64,000 nt of DNA from Kribbella jiaozuonensis. GTDB taxonomy: Bacteria; Actinomycetota; Actinomycetes; Propionibacteriales; Kribbellaceae. Position 1 is the first letter of the stretch. Each line of letters starts with the position of its first letter. Under the pieces are notes generated by a model. The model searched no databases. It had not been told where the DNA came from and saw only the letters and a program-made list of their open reading frames with translations. Of the stretch, positions 38,292 through 47,325 are shown piece after piece. Both the position numbers and the translations under genes were made by a program. The stretch spans positions 620,001 through 684,000 of the forward strand of contig NZ_SZPZ01000002.1 in NCBI RefSeq assembly GCF_005233875.1. The letters run 5' to 3'.

Positions 38292-40802
38292 GTGCCATCA
38301 GAAGGGTCTCGCCGCGGCTCGGACGACGTGCAGGGGGCCGGATTCGGTGGCCTGTTGCGTCGGCACCGGCGTGAAGCCGGGCTGTCGCAGGAGGCATTGG
38401 CCGAGCGGGCCGGTCTGAGCGTCGACGCGATCGCGGCGTTGGAGCGCGGGCGCCGGCGTGCGCCACGGGCGCACACGCTGCGCCTGCTGGCTGACGCGCT
38501 GCGACTCGGCGATCCCGACCGCTCCCGGCTGACCGCGGCCGCGCGCAAAGAGGCGGACACCACGCGGACGCCGATGCGCCAACCACCCGCGCACACGAAC
38601 GAGCTGATCGGCCGCACGACCGAGCTGACCGCGACGAGTCGCCTGCTGGGGCAGCGAATCACGCGTTTGCTTACGTTGACCGGCCCGGGCGGTGTCGGCA
38701 AGACGAGACTCACGCTCGCGGTCGCGAACGAGGTGGCGGACAGCTTCCAGGACGGCATCTGCTGGGTGCCGCTCGCGTCGCTGACCGACCCGGCCGCCGT
38801 CGTACCTGCGGTCGCGGCGTCTGTCGGCCTGCACCCGCTCGAGAGCACCCGGCTGGTCGAGGAGATCGCCGAGCAGATCGGCCGGAGCACGATGCTGCTG
38901 GTCTTCGACAACTGCTCGCACGTGGTGGCGACGGTCGGCCAGATCAGTGCCGCATTGCTCGAGTACTGCCCGAACCTGTCGATCCTCGCGTCGAGCCGTG
39001 AGCTCCTCCGACTCCCCGGCGAGAGCGTGTACGTCGTACCGGCTCTCTCGCTGCCGCACGACGCGGACCAGCTGGAGTCGTCCGAAGCGGTCCGGCTCTT
39101 CGTCGAGCGCGCGACGGCCCGCGGGTACGACACGACCGGACAGCTCGACCAGGTCGCCCGAGTCGTCCGCCGGCTCGAAGGCATGCCGCTCGCGATCGAG
39201 CTCGCTGCCGCACGGACGAACGTGATGACGATCGAGGAGTTGGCCTCCGAGCTCGAGACGTCGTTCGGCATCCTGGCGGGCGGCTCGCGGACCGCGTCAC
39301 CTCGCCAGCAGTCGATGTACGGCGCGATCGAGTGGAGTCATGCCCTGCTCACGCCGGCCGAGCGGGACGTGTTCGCCCAGCTGTCGGTGTTCGTCGGCGG
39401 GTGGACGCTGAACGCGGCCGCGACGGTCATGTCCGGTCAGGCGCATCCCGGTCCGCTGGAGCGGGCCGAAGCGCTCGACCTCACCGGTCGGCTGGTCGAC
39501 AAGTCCCTGATCCGGGTGACCCGGCGACGCGGCGTCACGCGGTACTACATGCTTGCGGTCATCCGGGAGTTCGCCGCCGACCGGCTGGTAGCCGTCGGCC
39601 GGACGGACGAGGCGGCCGAGCGGCACGCGCAGTTCTACATCAGCCTGGCCGAAGAGGCCGAGGGGCATCTGCGCGGTCCGGCGCAGGAGGAATGGCTGGA
39701 CCGGCTGGAGAACGAGATGTACAACCTGCGGGCCGCGATGGCATGGGCCTTGCGGACCAGCTCGCCTGCGGCTGCACTGCGGTTGTCCGCCGGCCTCTGG
39801 CTGTTCTGCTCGATGCACGGTCACTACGCCGAGGGCAGCCAGTGGCTGGAGCGGGCGTTGGCGCTGGGGGACTCACTGCCGGCCGATCTGATGGCCGAGC
39901 TGTCTCCGTGGTGTGCGAAGGCCAATCTGGGCGCGGGGACGCTGGCGTTCCTGCAGTGCGAGTACGACGCCGCGACCGACCGCCTGCAGACCGCCCTGCG
40001 CCAGTACAAGGAGCTGGGCGACCCCGGTGGTACTGCGCTCGTGCTGCAGCGCCTCGGTGGAGTCGCCCGCGAACGCGGGGACTACGGCGCCGCCGAGGAC
40101 CTGCACTGCGAGAGCTACGACCTGTACGAGAGCCTCGGCGACCGCGCCGGGATGGCCTGGGCGCACAACCACCTCGGCTTCGTTGCCTGGCTCCGCGGCG
40201 ACCTGGACATCGGCGCTCGCCGGTGCCAGCGCGCTCGCGACGCCTTCCGGATCGTCGGCGACGGCGAAGGACTCGCCTGGTCGCTGATCAGCCTCGGCAC
40301 GATCGCGCAGTACCGCGGTGAGCTGGTCGAGGCGGAGGACCTGTTGCAGGAGAGCCTCGCGCTGTCGCAACGGCTCGGGTACCGCGAGGGCGTGGCCTGG
40401 TCGCTGAACCAGCTCGGCATCATCGAGCGGCGCCGCGGCTACACCGAGCGCGCCGTACACCTGCTGGACGAGAGCCTCGCCGAGCATCGCGATCTGGGTG
40501 ACCGGTGGCGGTCGGCCAGCGTGCTCGAGGAACTGGCAGCAGTCGCGCAGCAACGGGATCGGAGCGAGTACGCCGCGTTCCTGCTCGGGGCGGCGGACGG
40601 AGTACGAGAGGTCATCCGTGCGCCAGTTCCGGTGATCGAGAAGGCCGACTGCGAGGCCACGCGAGCCGCCGTCGAAGCGGCACTGGAGCGGCGAGCCTTC
40701 CGGACCGCCTGGTCGGCCGGCCGAGCCGCGCCGCTGGCCGCGGTGGCCGACGGCTATCCGCCACCCGGTGGGACTGCGGCCGATTCACCGACTCTGAATT
40801 AG
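38292..40802 (+). CDS. XRE-type regulator with NB-ARC ATPase and TPR domains
   Basis: 836-aa signal-transduction ATPase (STAND). The N-terminal helix-turn-helix (LLRRHRREAGLSQEALAERAGLSVDAIAALERG, residues 21-53) is followed by an NB-ARC domain with Walker A GPGGVGKT at 131-138, a Walker B-like LLVFDNC, the LASSRE sensor and GMPLAIELAAARTNVM, and then a TPR array from about 540 to 770. This layout is seen in large actinobacterial pathway-specific regulators. The target is not shown; the nearest neighbours are dapB and a convergent secreted hydrolase. GTG 38292 is the start. Confidence 0.88.
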   Translation: MPSEGSRRGSDDVQGAGFGGLLRRHRREAGLSQEALAERAGLSVDAIAALERGRRRAPRAHTLRLLADALRLGDPDRSRLTAAARKEADTTRTPMRQPPAHTNELIGRTTELTATSRLLGQRITRLLTLTGPGGVGKTRLTLAVANEVADSFQDGICWVPLASLTDPAAVVPAVAASVGLHPLESTRLVEEIAEQIGRSTMLLVFDNCSHVVATVGQISAALLEYCPNLSILASSRELLRLPGESVYVVPALSLPHDADQLESSEAVRLFVERATARGYDTTGQLDQVARVVRRLEGMPLAIELAAARTNVMTIEELASELETSFGILAGGSRTASPRQQSMYGAIEWSHALLTPAERDVFAQLSVFVGGWTLNAAATVMSGQAHPGPLERAEALDLTGRLVDKSLIRVTRRRGVTRYYMLAVIREFAADRLVAVGRTDEAAERHAQFYISLAEEAEGHLRGPAQEEWLDRLENEMYNLRAAMAWALRTSSPAAALRLSAGLWLFCSMHGHYAEGSQWLERALALGDSLPADLMAELSPWCAKANLGAGTLAFLQCEYDAATDRLQTALRQYKELGDPGGTALVLQRLGGVARERGDYGAAEDLHCESYDLYESLGDRAGMAWAHNHLGFVAWLRGDLDIGARRCQRARDAFRIVGDGEGLAWSLISLGTIAQYRGELVEAEDLLQESLALSQRLGYREGVAWSLNQLGIIERRRGYTERAVHLLDESLAEHRDLGDRWRSASVLEELAAVAQQRDRSEYAAFLLGAADGVREVIRAPVPVIEKADCEATRAAVEAALERRAFRTAWSAGRAAPLAAVADGYPPPGGTAADSPTLN

Positions 40803-41150
40803 CCCGGACATGCCTCGCGAGGCACCACGACCTGGGGGATCGACGGTGCCCCGCGAGGGATCTGGAGGCGCGAGCGCGTGTTCGTGACCCGGCCGGCTGT
40901 GCCTTTCTGTCTGACCCCCCAGGCAGTCCCCCCACCTCACAGCCGGCCGAAGCCACGTCCGCGATGGTCACCCGTCATCGAGCCCTCCCAGTCGACGACC
41001 GGTTCCTCCGCGCTGACTCAAGGTTGCCGTTATCACGCTGTGTCAGACAGGGACGCAACCCTGACATCGCCCTGACAAATATGTCCTGACAACGAAAGCA
41101 GCCGCCGGAATTCGCCGAAGGTGATCGGAATCTGCCGGTGTGTAGGCAAT
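40803..41150. other. Gap between convergent genes with inverted and direct repeats
   Basis: No gene I can support. It contains a perfect 14-bp palindrome TGCCTCGCGAGGCA (40811-40824), a perfect 11-bp inverted repeat GGCCGGCTGTG (40891-40901) / CACAGCCGGCC (40938-40948), and three direct copies of CCTGACA at 41060, 41071 and 41085. The first two can serve as terminators of the regulator gene. The direct repeats look like a promoter array, unexpected between two 3' ends; see the finding. Confidence 0.6.
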
Positions 41151-42863
41151 TCAGTGCAGATATCCGGAAACAGCTTTTGTGAATCCGGCGATCCGTCGTA
41201 AAGGAGTTTCCTTGCCGTAACCGGTACCGGCGCCGTCGAGGCCGGGCATCAGCTTGTCCGGCGCCGGGATGCCTTCGCCGGCGCAGCTGGCGTCCTTGGC
41301 CGGCGCCTTCCCGGTGGTGAGGAACGTGTTGACGATCCTGTCCGCGCAACGGTTCACACCGCCGTACACACCGTGGTCGCCTTCATTGGTGACGGTCAGC
41401 AGCCGCGAGCCGGCGTACCTGCTGTGGGCCGAGACGGCGAGGCCGTAGTTGGTCGCCGGGTCGTGCACCGACTGCACCATCAGCGTTGTGGGCAAGCCTT
41501 TGCCGGTTGGCGTCGGCATGGTCAGGTTCGGGCGGTTCCAGTAGAAGCACGGGTTCTCGGTCATCGTCCAGCCGATCAGCGGGAAGTGCGGACCGAGACG
41601 GGCGGCCAGTTGCGCGCCGGTCTCAGGACCTTGCGGCCAGGCCGTGTCGTTGCAGGTGATCGCGTTGAACGTCGCGTCCTCCGAGTCGACCGCGCCGAAC
41701 GTGCGGAGCCCGACCGGCGCGCGGTTGGCGCGCTGCACGAGCTGCTGCTGGCGAGCCGGCGAGAGGCCGTCGACCTGCCGCTGCGCGGCCTGCGGGCCGC
41801 CTTTTGCCTGCGCCGCGGAAAGGTCGCGGATAAATGCCATATCTATCGCGAGTGAATAGAAGTCGAGCTTTGTATACATATCGTTGGAGATCATCATGTC
41901 CAACGCGTTCTGGTCGTACGTCACCTGAACTGCCGCGTCCAGGAACTCCTCGACCGCCGGCCGCTCCTTCAGCGCCCGGCGGAGGTGTTCGTACGTCCGG
42001 ATGACTGCGCCGGGTGACGAACCGAGGCGCAACTGGTCGTCGTACTTCGCGGCCCAGGGCGCGAAGTCCTCGCGGAACCGGCGCTCGAACGCCTGCGGCT
42101 GGCTGACGAACGTGTCGAACCACGTCCCGGTGAAGTCCGTGTTCGAGTCGAGCACGAACCGGCCGACGTGATCGGGGAAGTAAGTCTGGTAGTACGCGCC
42201 GAGCCAGGTCCCGCCGGAGTACCCGACGTAGTCGATCTTGTCGAAGCCGAGCAGCTGCCGGATCAGGTCCATGTCCTGCACGGTCTGCGCGGTGGTGATG
42301 TAGGGGAGCAGGCCGCGGGACTGTCGGTCGCAGTACTGCTTGACCATGGCCGAGGCATCGGTGATCAGGGCCTGGTTCGCGGGGTCGCGGTCGCGGGCGT
42401 CCATCGTGTACCCGGGGCTGCCGTCGCAGCTGACATTGGTGCTGCCGCCGGTGCCGCGCGGGTCGAAGCCGATGGTGAGATGGTCCTTGGCGAGCGGAGC
42501 CTGGCTCGCGAGGTACGGCGCCATGCCGAGGCCGGCGCCACCGGGCCCGCCCGGGTTGCCGAACACGACCCGGCTGGGTTTGCCCTTGGCCGGTGCGACC
42601 TTGCTGACCGCGATCTGGAGGTCGTTCCCGGCGTACTGGTTGGCCCAGTCGCGCGGGACGGTGATCTTCGCGCAGTACGTGCGGAACTCGGGCTCGCCGC
42701 ACAGGATCCAGTCTGGTCTCTGCTTCAGGTACTTGTTGGCCACCTGATGGGGTTTGTCGACGACGGTCGCCGTCTGCATCGAGGCAGTGGCCCCGGACCC
42801 CGGTACGACGAGAACGGCTGCAGCGGAAATGCCCAGGCCGACGGCCAGGGTCAGGTACTTCAT
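41151..42863 (-). CDS. Secreted alpha/beta hydrolase, tripeptidyl aminopeptidase-like
   Basis: 570-aa exported hydrolase of the SCO7095/TAP-like group. A Sec signal peptide (MKYLTLAVGLGISAAAVLVV) precedes the mature protein. The oxyanion region is GNPGGPGGAG (about 102-111), FDPRGTGGST follows, and the nucleophile is Ser216 in GYSGGTWLG. The C-terminal TAP-like domain includes LMVQSVHDPATNY and GDHGVYGG, which supply the Asp and His of the triad. Such enzymes release tripeptides or cleave small amides outside the cell. Confidence 0.9.
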   Translation of the reverse strand: MKYLTLAVGLGISAAAVLVVPGSGATASMQTATVVDKPHQVANKYLKQRPDWILCGEPEFRTYCAKITVPRDWANQYAGNDLQIAVSKVAPAKGKPSRVVFGNPGGPGGAGLGMAPYLASQAPLAKDHLTIGFDPRGTGGSTNVSCDGSPGYTMDARDRDPANQALITDASAMVKQYCDRQSRGLLPYITTAQTVQDMDLIRQLLGFDKIDYVGYSGGTWLGAYYQTYFPDHVGRFVLDSNTDFTGTWFDTFVSQPQAFERRFREDFAPWAAKYDDQLRLGSSPGAVIRTYEHLRRALKERPAVEEFLDAAVQVTYDQNALDMMISNDMYTKLDFYSLAIDMAFIRDLSAAQAKGGPQAAQRQVDGLSPARQQQLVQRANRAPVGLRTFGAVDSEDATFNAITCNDTAWPQGPETGAQLAARLGPHFPLIGWTMTENPCFYWNRPNLTMPTPTGKGLPTTLMVQSVHDPATNYGLAVSAHSRYAGSRLLTVTNEGDHGVYGGVNRCADRIVNTFLTTGKAPAKDASCAGEGIPAPDKLMPGLDGAGTGYGKETPLRRIAGFTKAVSGYLH

Positions 42864-42968
42864 GCAGAACTCCAGCGGATGGCGTTACGTGATCGGACCG
42901 TGACAATCTGTCATGCCCGCAGCACGCGGTCGAGCACCACCCCCGGCTCGTCGCCGATCGGGGACCTG

Positions 42969-43589
42969 CTACGCGTCGCCAGGATCTGTATGAAGGCGGA
43001 TCTGCTTGATCCGGACCGACTCGTCGCCGTAGAGATCGAGCTCGCGGTGCGCACCGTCCGGGGCCCAGCCGGCCTCGGTGTAGAAGGCGCGCAGGACGTC
43101 GTCGGTCGAGTTGACCCAGACGGTCAACCGGCTGAAGCCGTCGGCGCGGATCGTGTCGACGACGGCGTTCAGGAGCCGGGAGCCGTGGCCGGCGCGTGTC
43201 GCGTCTGGCTCGACCGCGAGCTCGGCGATGACCGCGTCGCGCCGCGGGTCGGTATCCGGGTCGTCGGACGGCGTGATGGCCGCGAAGCCGACCAACGTAC
43301 GGCCGGCCAGCGCGACCATCACCCGGTTCCGTGCCTCACCCGGCGCGAGCAGCGCGGCCCGCCACTGGGCTGCGAACTGCGCCGGGTTCAGGTCCGCGAG
43401 GACATCGGCCGGCAGGAGTCCGGCGTACGCCGACCGCCAGGCCGCGACCTGGATCTCGCCGATCTCGTTCGCCTCCGCCGGCAGCGCGAGTCGCACACTC
43501 GACTCGGCCACCGGAGTCTCGCCGGACTGTCCGGAGAGCTCGGAGAGGTTGGCGGGTTCCGGTACGCCGAAGTCACTCATGTCTCTCAT
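42969..43589 (-). CDS. GNAT family N-acetyltransferase
   Basis: 206 aa. The acetyl-CoA-binding region is AVEPDATRAGHGSRLLNAVVDTIRADG (motif A, R/Q-x-x-G-x-G/A pattern), with the earlier EIGEIQVAAWRSAYAGLLPADVL segment common in RimI-like GNATs. The C-terminal SVRIKQIRLHTD closes the fold. Acceptor unknown. ATG 43580 (second Met) is an alternative start. It sits a few bases from the DUF418 gene and may be cotranscribed with it. Confidence 0.88.
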   Translation of the reverse strand: MRDMSDFGVPEPANLSELSGQSGETPVAESSVRLALPAEANEIGEIQVAAWRSAYAGLLPADVLADLNPAQFAAQWRAALLAPGEARNRVMVALAGRTLVGFAAITPSDDPDTDPRRDAVIAELAVEPDATRAGHGSRLLNAVVDTIRADGFSRLTVWVNSTDDVLRAFYTEAGWAPDGAHRELDLYGDESVRIKQIRLHTDPGDA

Positions 43590-43598
43590 CCTCGCAAG

Positions 43599-44786
43599 TC
43601 AGTACACGAGCCGCCGCAGCAGGGTCTCGGCCGGCCCGCGGTAGGAACGCCTGCTCATCGCGTAGGCGCCGACGACGGAGACGATCCAGACCCCGATCGC
43701 GACCAGCGCCGCGGTGTACGCCGTACTCCCGAACCGGAGGTCCAGCGTGAACGGCGCCAGCAGGACCATCCACGACACCGACTGGAACAGGTAGCCCGAC
43801 AGCGACCGCTGACCCAGCGCGGAGATAGCGCGAACCGGCAACGACAGCTTGCTGATCCGGGCGACGAGCAGACCGAACAGAGCGACGTACCCGGGTCCGC
43901 CGAACATCCCGCTCACATGCGACAGATAGCTGAGCGAACCGACCGCCGACTCGTCCACATGCAGCCAGCCGGCGCCGACGAACGCGAGCGGCAGACCGCC
44001 GAGGACCGTGATGCCGAGACCGACCGAGGCGACCGAGACCAGCAGCTTCGTGTGAGCGGCCGGGTTCTCGAGGATCTGCTTGCGGGCGGCCCAGATGCCC
44101 AGCCAGACGATGACGATGAAGCCCAGCACGCTGGCGAAGTGCATCGGGTACTCGTGCAGCCGGTCGACCATGCTCCCGAAGTACGACGTTGCGGCCAGCG
44201 ACGGGTTCGGCTCGTTGGTCAGCGCGTGCGCCGGACCGGAGCTGTTGACGACGGCGAGCGCGGCCTTGGCCCCGAAGACGAGAACCTCGACCGCCATGAA
44301 CGCCCAGATGACGAGGACGATCCGGTGGAACTTGTCGCTGCGGTTCAGCAGGAACAGCGTGCAGATGATGCCGACGACGCCGTACGCGCCGAGGAAGTCA
44401 CCGAAGTACAGCAGCGTCGCGTGCAGCAGGCCGAACGCGACCAGCCAGCCGTTGCGCTTGAGCAGGATCCGCCGTGCTGCGCCGGGAGTCGCGCCCGAGT
44501 TTCGCTGCCGGCGGGCCAGCTGGACCAGGCCGTAGCCGAACATCACCGCGAAGACCGGGTAGGCGCGGGCGTCGACGAAGGTGAGTTTGAGGAAGTTCAG
44601 GATGCGCTCGAAGCCGTGCGGCGCGCTCTCCACGCCGGGCTGGCCGGCGAAGGCGAAGTTCGCGCTGTTGGCCAGGCCGATCAGCAGCAGCATCGCGCCG
44701 CGGATCAGGTCGGGAGCCAGCGCACGTTCCTTGCCGGTGACCGGGCCGCGATGATCGGCGGCCGGGACGGTGGTTGTGGTGGTCAC
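43599..44786 (-). CDS. DUF418 domain membrane protein
   Basis: 395-aa integral membrane protein of the YeiB/DUF418 family, with about ten helices. Family features are the N-terminal LAPDLIRGAMLLLIGLANS and the C-terminal LSYLSHVSGMFGGPG and ALGQRSLSGYLFQSVSWM. The role in the family is unsettled; acyltransferase-3-like relatives are known. The longer in-frame reading to 45140 is a shadow of paaA. GTG 44786 has GGAGG at good spacing. Divergent from paaA. Confidence 0.85.
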   Translation of the reverse strand: MTTTTTVPAADHRGPVTGKERALAPDLIRGAMLLLIGLANSANFAFAGQPGVESAPHGFERILNFLKLTFVDARAYPVFAVMFGYGLVQLARRQRNSGATPGAARRILLKRNGWLVAFGLLHATLLYFGDFLGAYGVVGIICTLFLLNRSDKFHRIVLVIWAFMAVEVLVFGAKAALAVVNSSGPAHALTNEPNPSLAATSYFGSMVDRLHEYPMHFASVLGFIVIVWLGIWAARKQILENPAAHTKLLVSVASVGLGITVLGGLPLAFVGAGWLHVDESAVGSLSYLSHVSGMFGGPGYVALFGLLVARISKLSLPVRAISALGQRSLSGYLFQSVSWMVLLAPFTLDLRFGSTAYTAALVAIGVWIVSVVGAYAMSRRSYRGPAETLLRRLVY

Positions 44787-44899
44787 GGGGTCCTCCGGAA
44801 AACTGTGTAAGGGCTGAGCTGTTGCCTCAATCCTCGCGATACCGGCCGGCCGGCCCCAGAGCGCTGAACCCACTCCCGCAGTGGGTCCAGCACCACCTT

Positions 44900-44937
44900 T
44901 GTGACACTTGTTGTTGATTCCGAGAAAAACTGTCACA
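44900..44937. promoter_or_regulatory. Inverted repeat flanking the paa promoter (probable operator)
   Basis: TGTGACA (44900-44906) and its complement TGTCACA (44931-44937) are separated by 24 bp. They bracket a candidate promoter: -35 TTGATT at 44914-44919 and -10 TATGGT at 44938-44943, 18 bp apart. A repressor bound to both arms would block it. The regulator gene is not in the neighbourhood. Confidence 0.5.
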
Positions 44938-44949
44938 TATGGTGGGGGT

Positions 44950-45858
44950 ATGGACTTCCAGGCGACCATCGACGCCGACGGCCGGATCGAGCCGCGGGAC
45001 GCGATGCCGGACGGGTATCGCAAGACCCTGATCCGGCAGATCGCGCAGCACGCGCACTCCGAGATCATCGGCATGCAGCCCGAGGGCAACTGGATCAGTC
45101 GTGCGCCGTCACTGCGCCGCAAGGCGATCCTGATGGCCAAGGTGCAGGACGAGGCCGGCCACGGTCTTTATCTGTACGCCGCCGCTGAAACGCTTGGCGT
45201 GGACCGGGCGGACCTGCTCGACCTGCTGCACAGCGGCCGGCAGAAGTACTCGAGCATCTTCAACTACCCGACGCTGACCTGGGCCGACATCGGCGCGATC
45301 GGCTGGCTGGTCGACGGCGCCGCGATCGTCAACCAGGTCCCGCTCTGCCGCTGCTCGTACGGTCCGTACGCGCGGGCGATGGTGCGGGTGTGCAAGGAGG
45401 AGTCGTTCCACCAGCGGCAGGGGTTCGAGATCCTCTACACGCTGTGCAACGGGACGCCTGAGCAGAAGGCGATGGCGCAGGACGCGCTCGACCGCTGGTG
45501 GTGGCCGTCGCTGATGATGTTCGGCCCGCCGGACACCGCGTCCACGCACTCCGAGCAGTCGATGGCGTGGGGGATCAAGCGGCACAGCAACGACGAGCTG
45601 CGGCAGCGTTTCGTCGACATGACCGTTCCGCAGGCCGACGTACTGGGGCTTCGGGTTCCTGATGACGGACTGGTGTACGAGGACGGGCACTACCGCTTCA
45701 CCGAGCCGGACTACACCGAGCTGTACGACGTGGTGAAGGGCAACGGCCCGTGCAACCAGGGGCGGTTGGCGCATCGCGTGAAGGCGCACGAGGACGGCGC
45801 CTGGGTGCGCGAGGCCGCAGCTGCCTATGCAGCGAAGAAGGAGGCTCGGGCCGCATGA
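44950..45858 (+). CDS. paaA: 1,2-phenylacetyl-CoA epoxidase subunit PaaA
   Basis: 302-aa catalytic subunit of the bacterial multicomponent monooxygenase that epoxidises the ring of phenylacetyl-CoA. Diiron ligands lie in [24 protein letters not shown], and [17 protein letters not shown]; the substrate-binding half includes [17 protein letters not shown] 44950 is chosen over the in-frame start at 44908 because [15 protein letters not shown] is the family N-terminus; a TATGGT -10 box 6 nt before it suggests a leaderless message. First gene of paaABCDE. Confidence 0.96.
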   Translation: MDFQATIDADGRIEPRDAMPDGYRKTLIRQIAQHAHSEIIGMQPEGNWISRAPSLRRKAILMAKVQDEAGHGLYLYAAAETLGVDRADLLDLLHSGRQKYSSIFNYPTLTWADIGAIGWLVDGAAIVNQVPLCRCSYGPYARAMVRVCKEESFHQRQGFEILYTLCNGTPEQKAMAQDALDRWWWPSLMMFGPPDTASTHSEQSMAWGIKRHSNDELRQRFVDMTVPQADVLGLRVPDDGLVYEDGHYRFTEPDYTELYDVVKGNGPCNQGRLAHRVKAHEDGAWVREAAAAYAAKKEARAA

Positions 45859-46133
45859 TCGAGCCACTGTGGGAGGTTTTCGTCCGCTCGCGTCGCGGGT
45901 TGTCGCACACGCATGTCGGCAGCTTGCACGCGCCGGACGCCACGATGGCGTTGCGGAACGCGCGCGACGTGTACACGCGCAGGCAGGAGGGCGTGTCGAT
46001 CTGGGTGGTGCGGGCGTCCGACATCACCGCGTCCTCACCGGACGAGAAGGACGAGTTCTTCGACCCGGCCGGCGACAAGGTCTACCGGCACCCGACCTTC
46101 TACGAGGTCCCGGAAGGTGTCGAGCACCTGTGA
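45855..46133 (+). CDS. paaB: 1,2-phenylacetyl-CoA epoxidase subunit PaaB
   Basis: 92-aa small subunit with [41 protein letters not shown], the whole PaaB signature. It bridges subunits in the PaaABCE complex. ATG 45855 overlaps the paaA stop as ATGA; its own stop overlaps paaC as GTGA. Confidence 0.96.
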   Translation: MIEPLWEVFVRSRRGLSHTHVGSLHAPDATMALRNARDVYTRRQEGVSIWVVRASDITASSPDEKDEFFDPAGDKVYRHPTFYEVPEGVEHL

Positions 46134-46864
46134 ACGACCTGTACGTCTACACGCTCCGGCTCGGTGACGACGCGCTGATCTCGGCGCAGCGCACCGCCGA
46201 GTGGATCGCGGCCGCGCCGCAGCTCGAGGAGGACGTTGCCCTCGGCAACATCGGGCTGGACCAGCTGGGGCAGGCGCGATCGCTGCTGCAGTACGCCGGT
46301 TCGATGGACGGCCGCACCGAGGACGAGCTGGCGTACGTCCGGGACGAGCGCGAGTTCTTGAACCTCCAGCTGTGTGAGCTGCCCAACGGCGACTTCGCCG
46401 TCGCGATGGCGCGGTTGCTGTACTTCGCGACGTACCAGCAGCTGTTGTACGACGAGCTGCGGTCGAGCGCGGACGAGACGCTGGCCGGCGTGGCGGGGAA
46501 GGCGGTCAAGGAGGTCGCATACCACGTCGACCACGCGACGCAGTGGGTGCTCCGTCTCGGCGACGGGACCGAGGAGAGCCACCGCCGCATGCAGGCCGGC
46601 CTGGACGCCCTCTGGCCCTACACCGCAGAACTCTTCGAGTCGGACGCGTTGGTGCAGCGCTTGCCGGTTGCCGTAGACCCGTCAACGCTCCAGGACGCTT
46701 GGCTTGATCGAGTGCTGGCCGTCATCGACGAGTCCACCTGCGAGCGACCTTCGTCCTCGTACCAGCACACCGGCGGCCGCGAGGGACGTCACACCGAGCA
46801 CATGGGCTATCTGCTGGCCGAGCTGCAGCATGTGGCGCGATCCCACCCAGGTGCGACATGGTGA
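46130..46864 (+). CDS. paaC: 1,2-phenylacetyl-CoA epoxidase subunit PaaC
   Basis: 244-aa structural partner of PaaA, a ferritin-fold protein without a working diiron centre. EDVALGNIGLDQLGQARSLL near the N-terminus, YFATYQQLLYDELR and AVKEVAYHVDHATQWVLRLGDG are family blocks, and the C-terminal GREGRHTEHMGYLLAELQHVARSHPGATW is typical. GTG 46130 overlaps paaB. It overlaps paaD by 7 bp. Confidence 0.96.
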   Translation: MNDLYVYTLRLGDDALISAQRTAEWIAAAPQLEEDVALGNIGLDQLGQARSLLQYAGSMDGRTEDELAYVRDEREFLNLQLCELPNGDFAVAMARLLYFATYQQLLYDELRSSADETLAGVAGKAVKEVAYHVDHATQWVLRLGDGTEESHRRMQAGLDALWPYTAELFESDALVQRLPVAVDPSTLQDAWLDRVLAVIDESTCERPSSSYQHTGGREGRHTEHMGYLLAELQHVARSHPGATW

Positions 46865-47325
46865 CCGACGCCGCAATCCTCGAGGCCGTCGGCGAGGTCG
46901 CGGACCCCGAGGTCCCGGTCCTGACGATCGCCGACCTGGGCGTACTGCGCGGCGTCCGCCACGAAGGCGACGAGGTAGTCGTCACGATCACCCCGACGTA
47001 CTCCGGCTGCCCCGCCATGGACCTCATCCGCCACGAGGTCGAGCTGACCCTCAACCACTTGGGCGTCGACGGCCGGGTAGAGACCGTCCTGTCGCCGGCG
47101 TGGACCACCGACTGGATGTCAGAGTCCGGCAAGACCAAGCTGACGGAATACGGCATCGCGCCACCTTCTTCAACCGGACCGGTGATGCTGCGGTTGAGCG
47201 TTCGCTGCCCGCTCTGCGGTTCGCCGGACACATCAGAGCTCAGCCATTTCGGCTCGACGTCCTGCAAATCGCTCTGGCGCTGCAACAGCTGCCGCGAACC
47301 CTTCGATCACTTCAAGGCGATCTGA
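46858..47325 (+). CDS. paaD: 1,2-phenylacetyl-CoA epoxidase assembly protein PaaD
   Basis: 155-aa DUF59/MIP18-type protein thought to help assemble the iron-sulfur cluster of PaaE. VADPEVPVLTIADLGVLRGV at the N-terminus is the MIP18 strand, TPTYSGCPAMDLI carries the conserved Cys, and the C-terminal zinc-ribbon-like part has CPLCGSPDT and CNSC. It is coupled on both sides with the operon. Confidence 0.95.
   Translation: MVTDAAILEAVGEVADPEVPVLTIADLGVLRGVRHEGDEVVVTITPTYSGCPAMDLIRHEVELTLNHLGVDGRVETVLSPAWTTDWMSESGKTKLTEYGIAPPSSTGPVMLRLSVRCPLCGSPDTSELSHFGSTSCKSLWRCNSCREPFDHFKAI

Noticed and set aside
41151..42863. The secreted hydrolase as a proline iminopeptidase
   Set aside because: The lid and the C-terminal TAP-like domain fit the tripeptidyl aminopeptidase-like group better.
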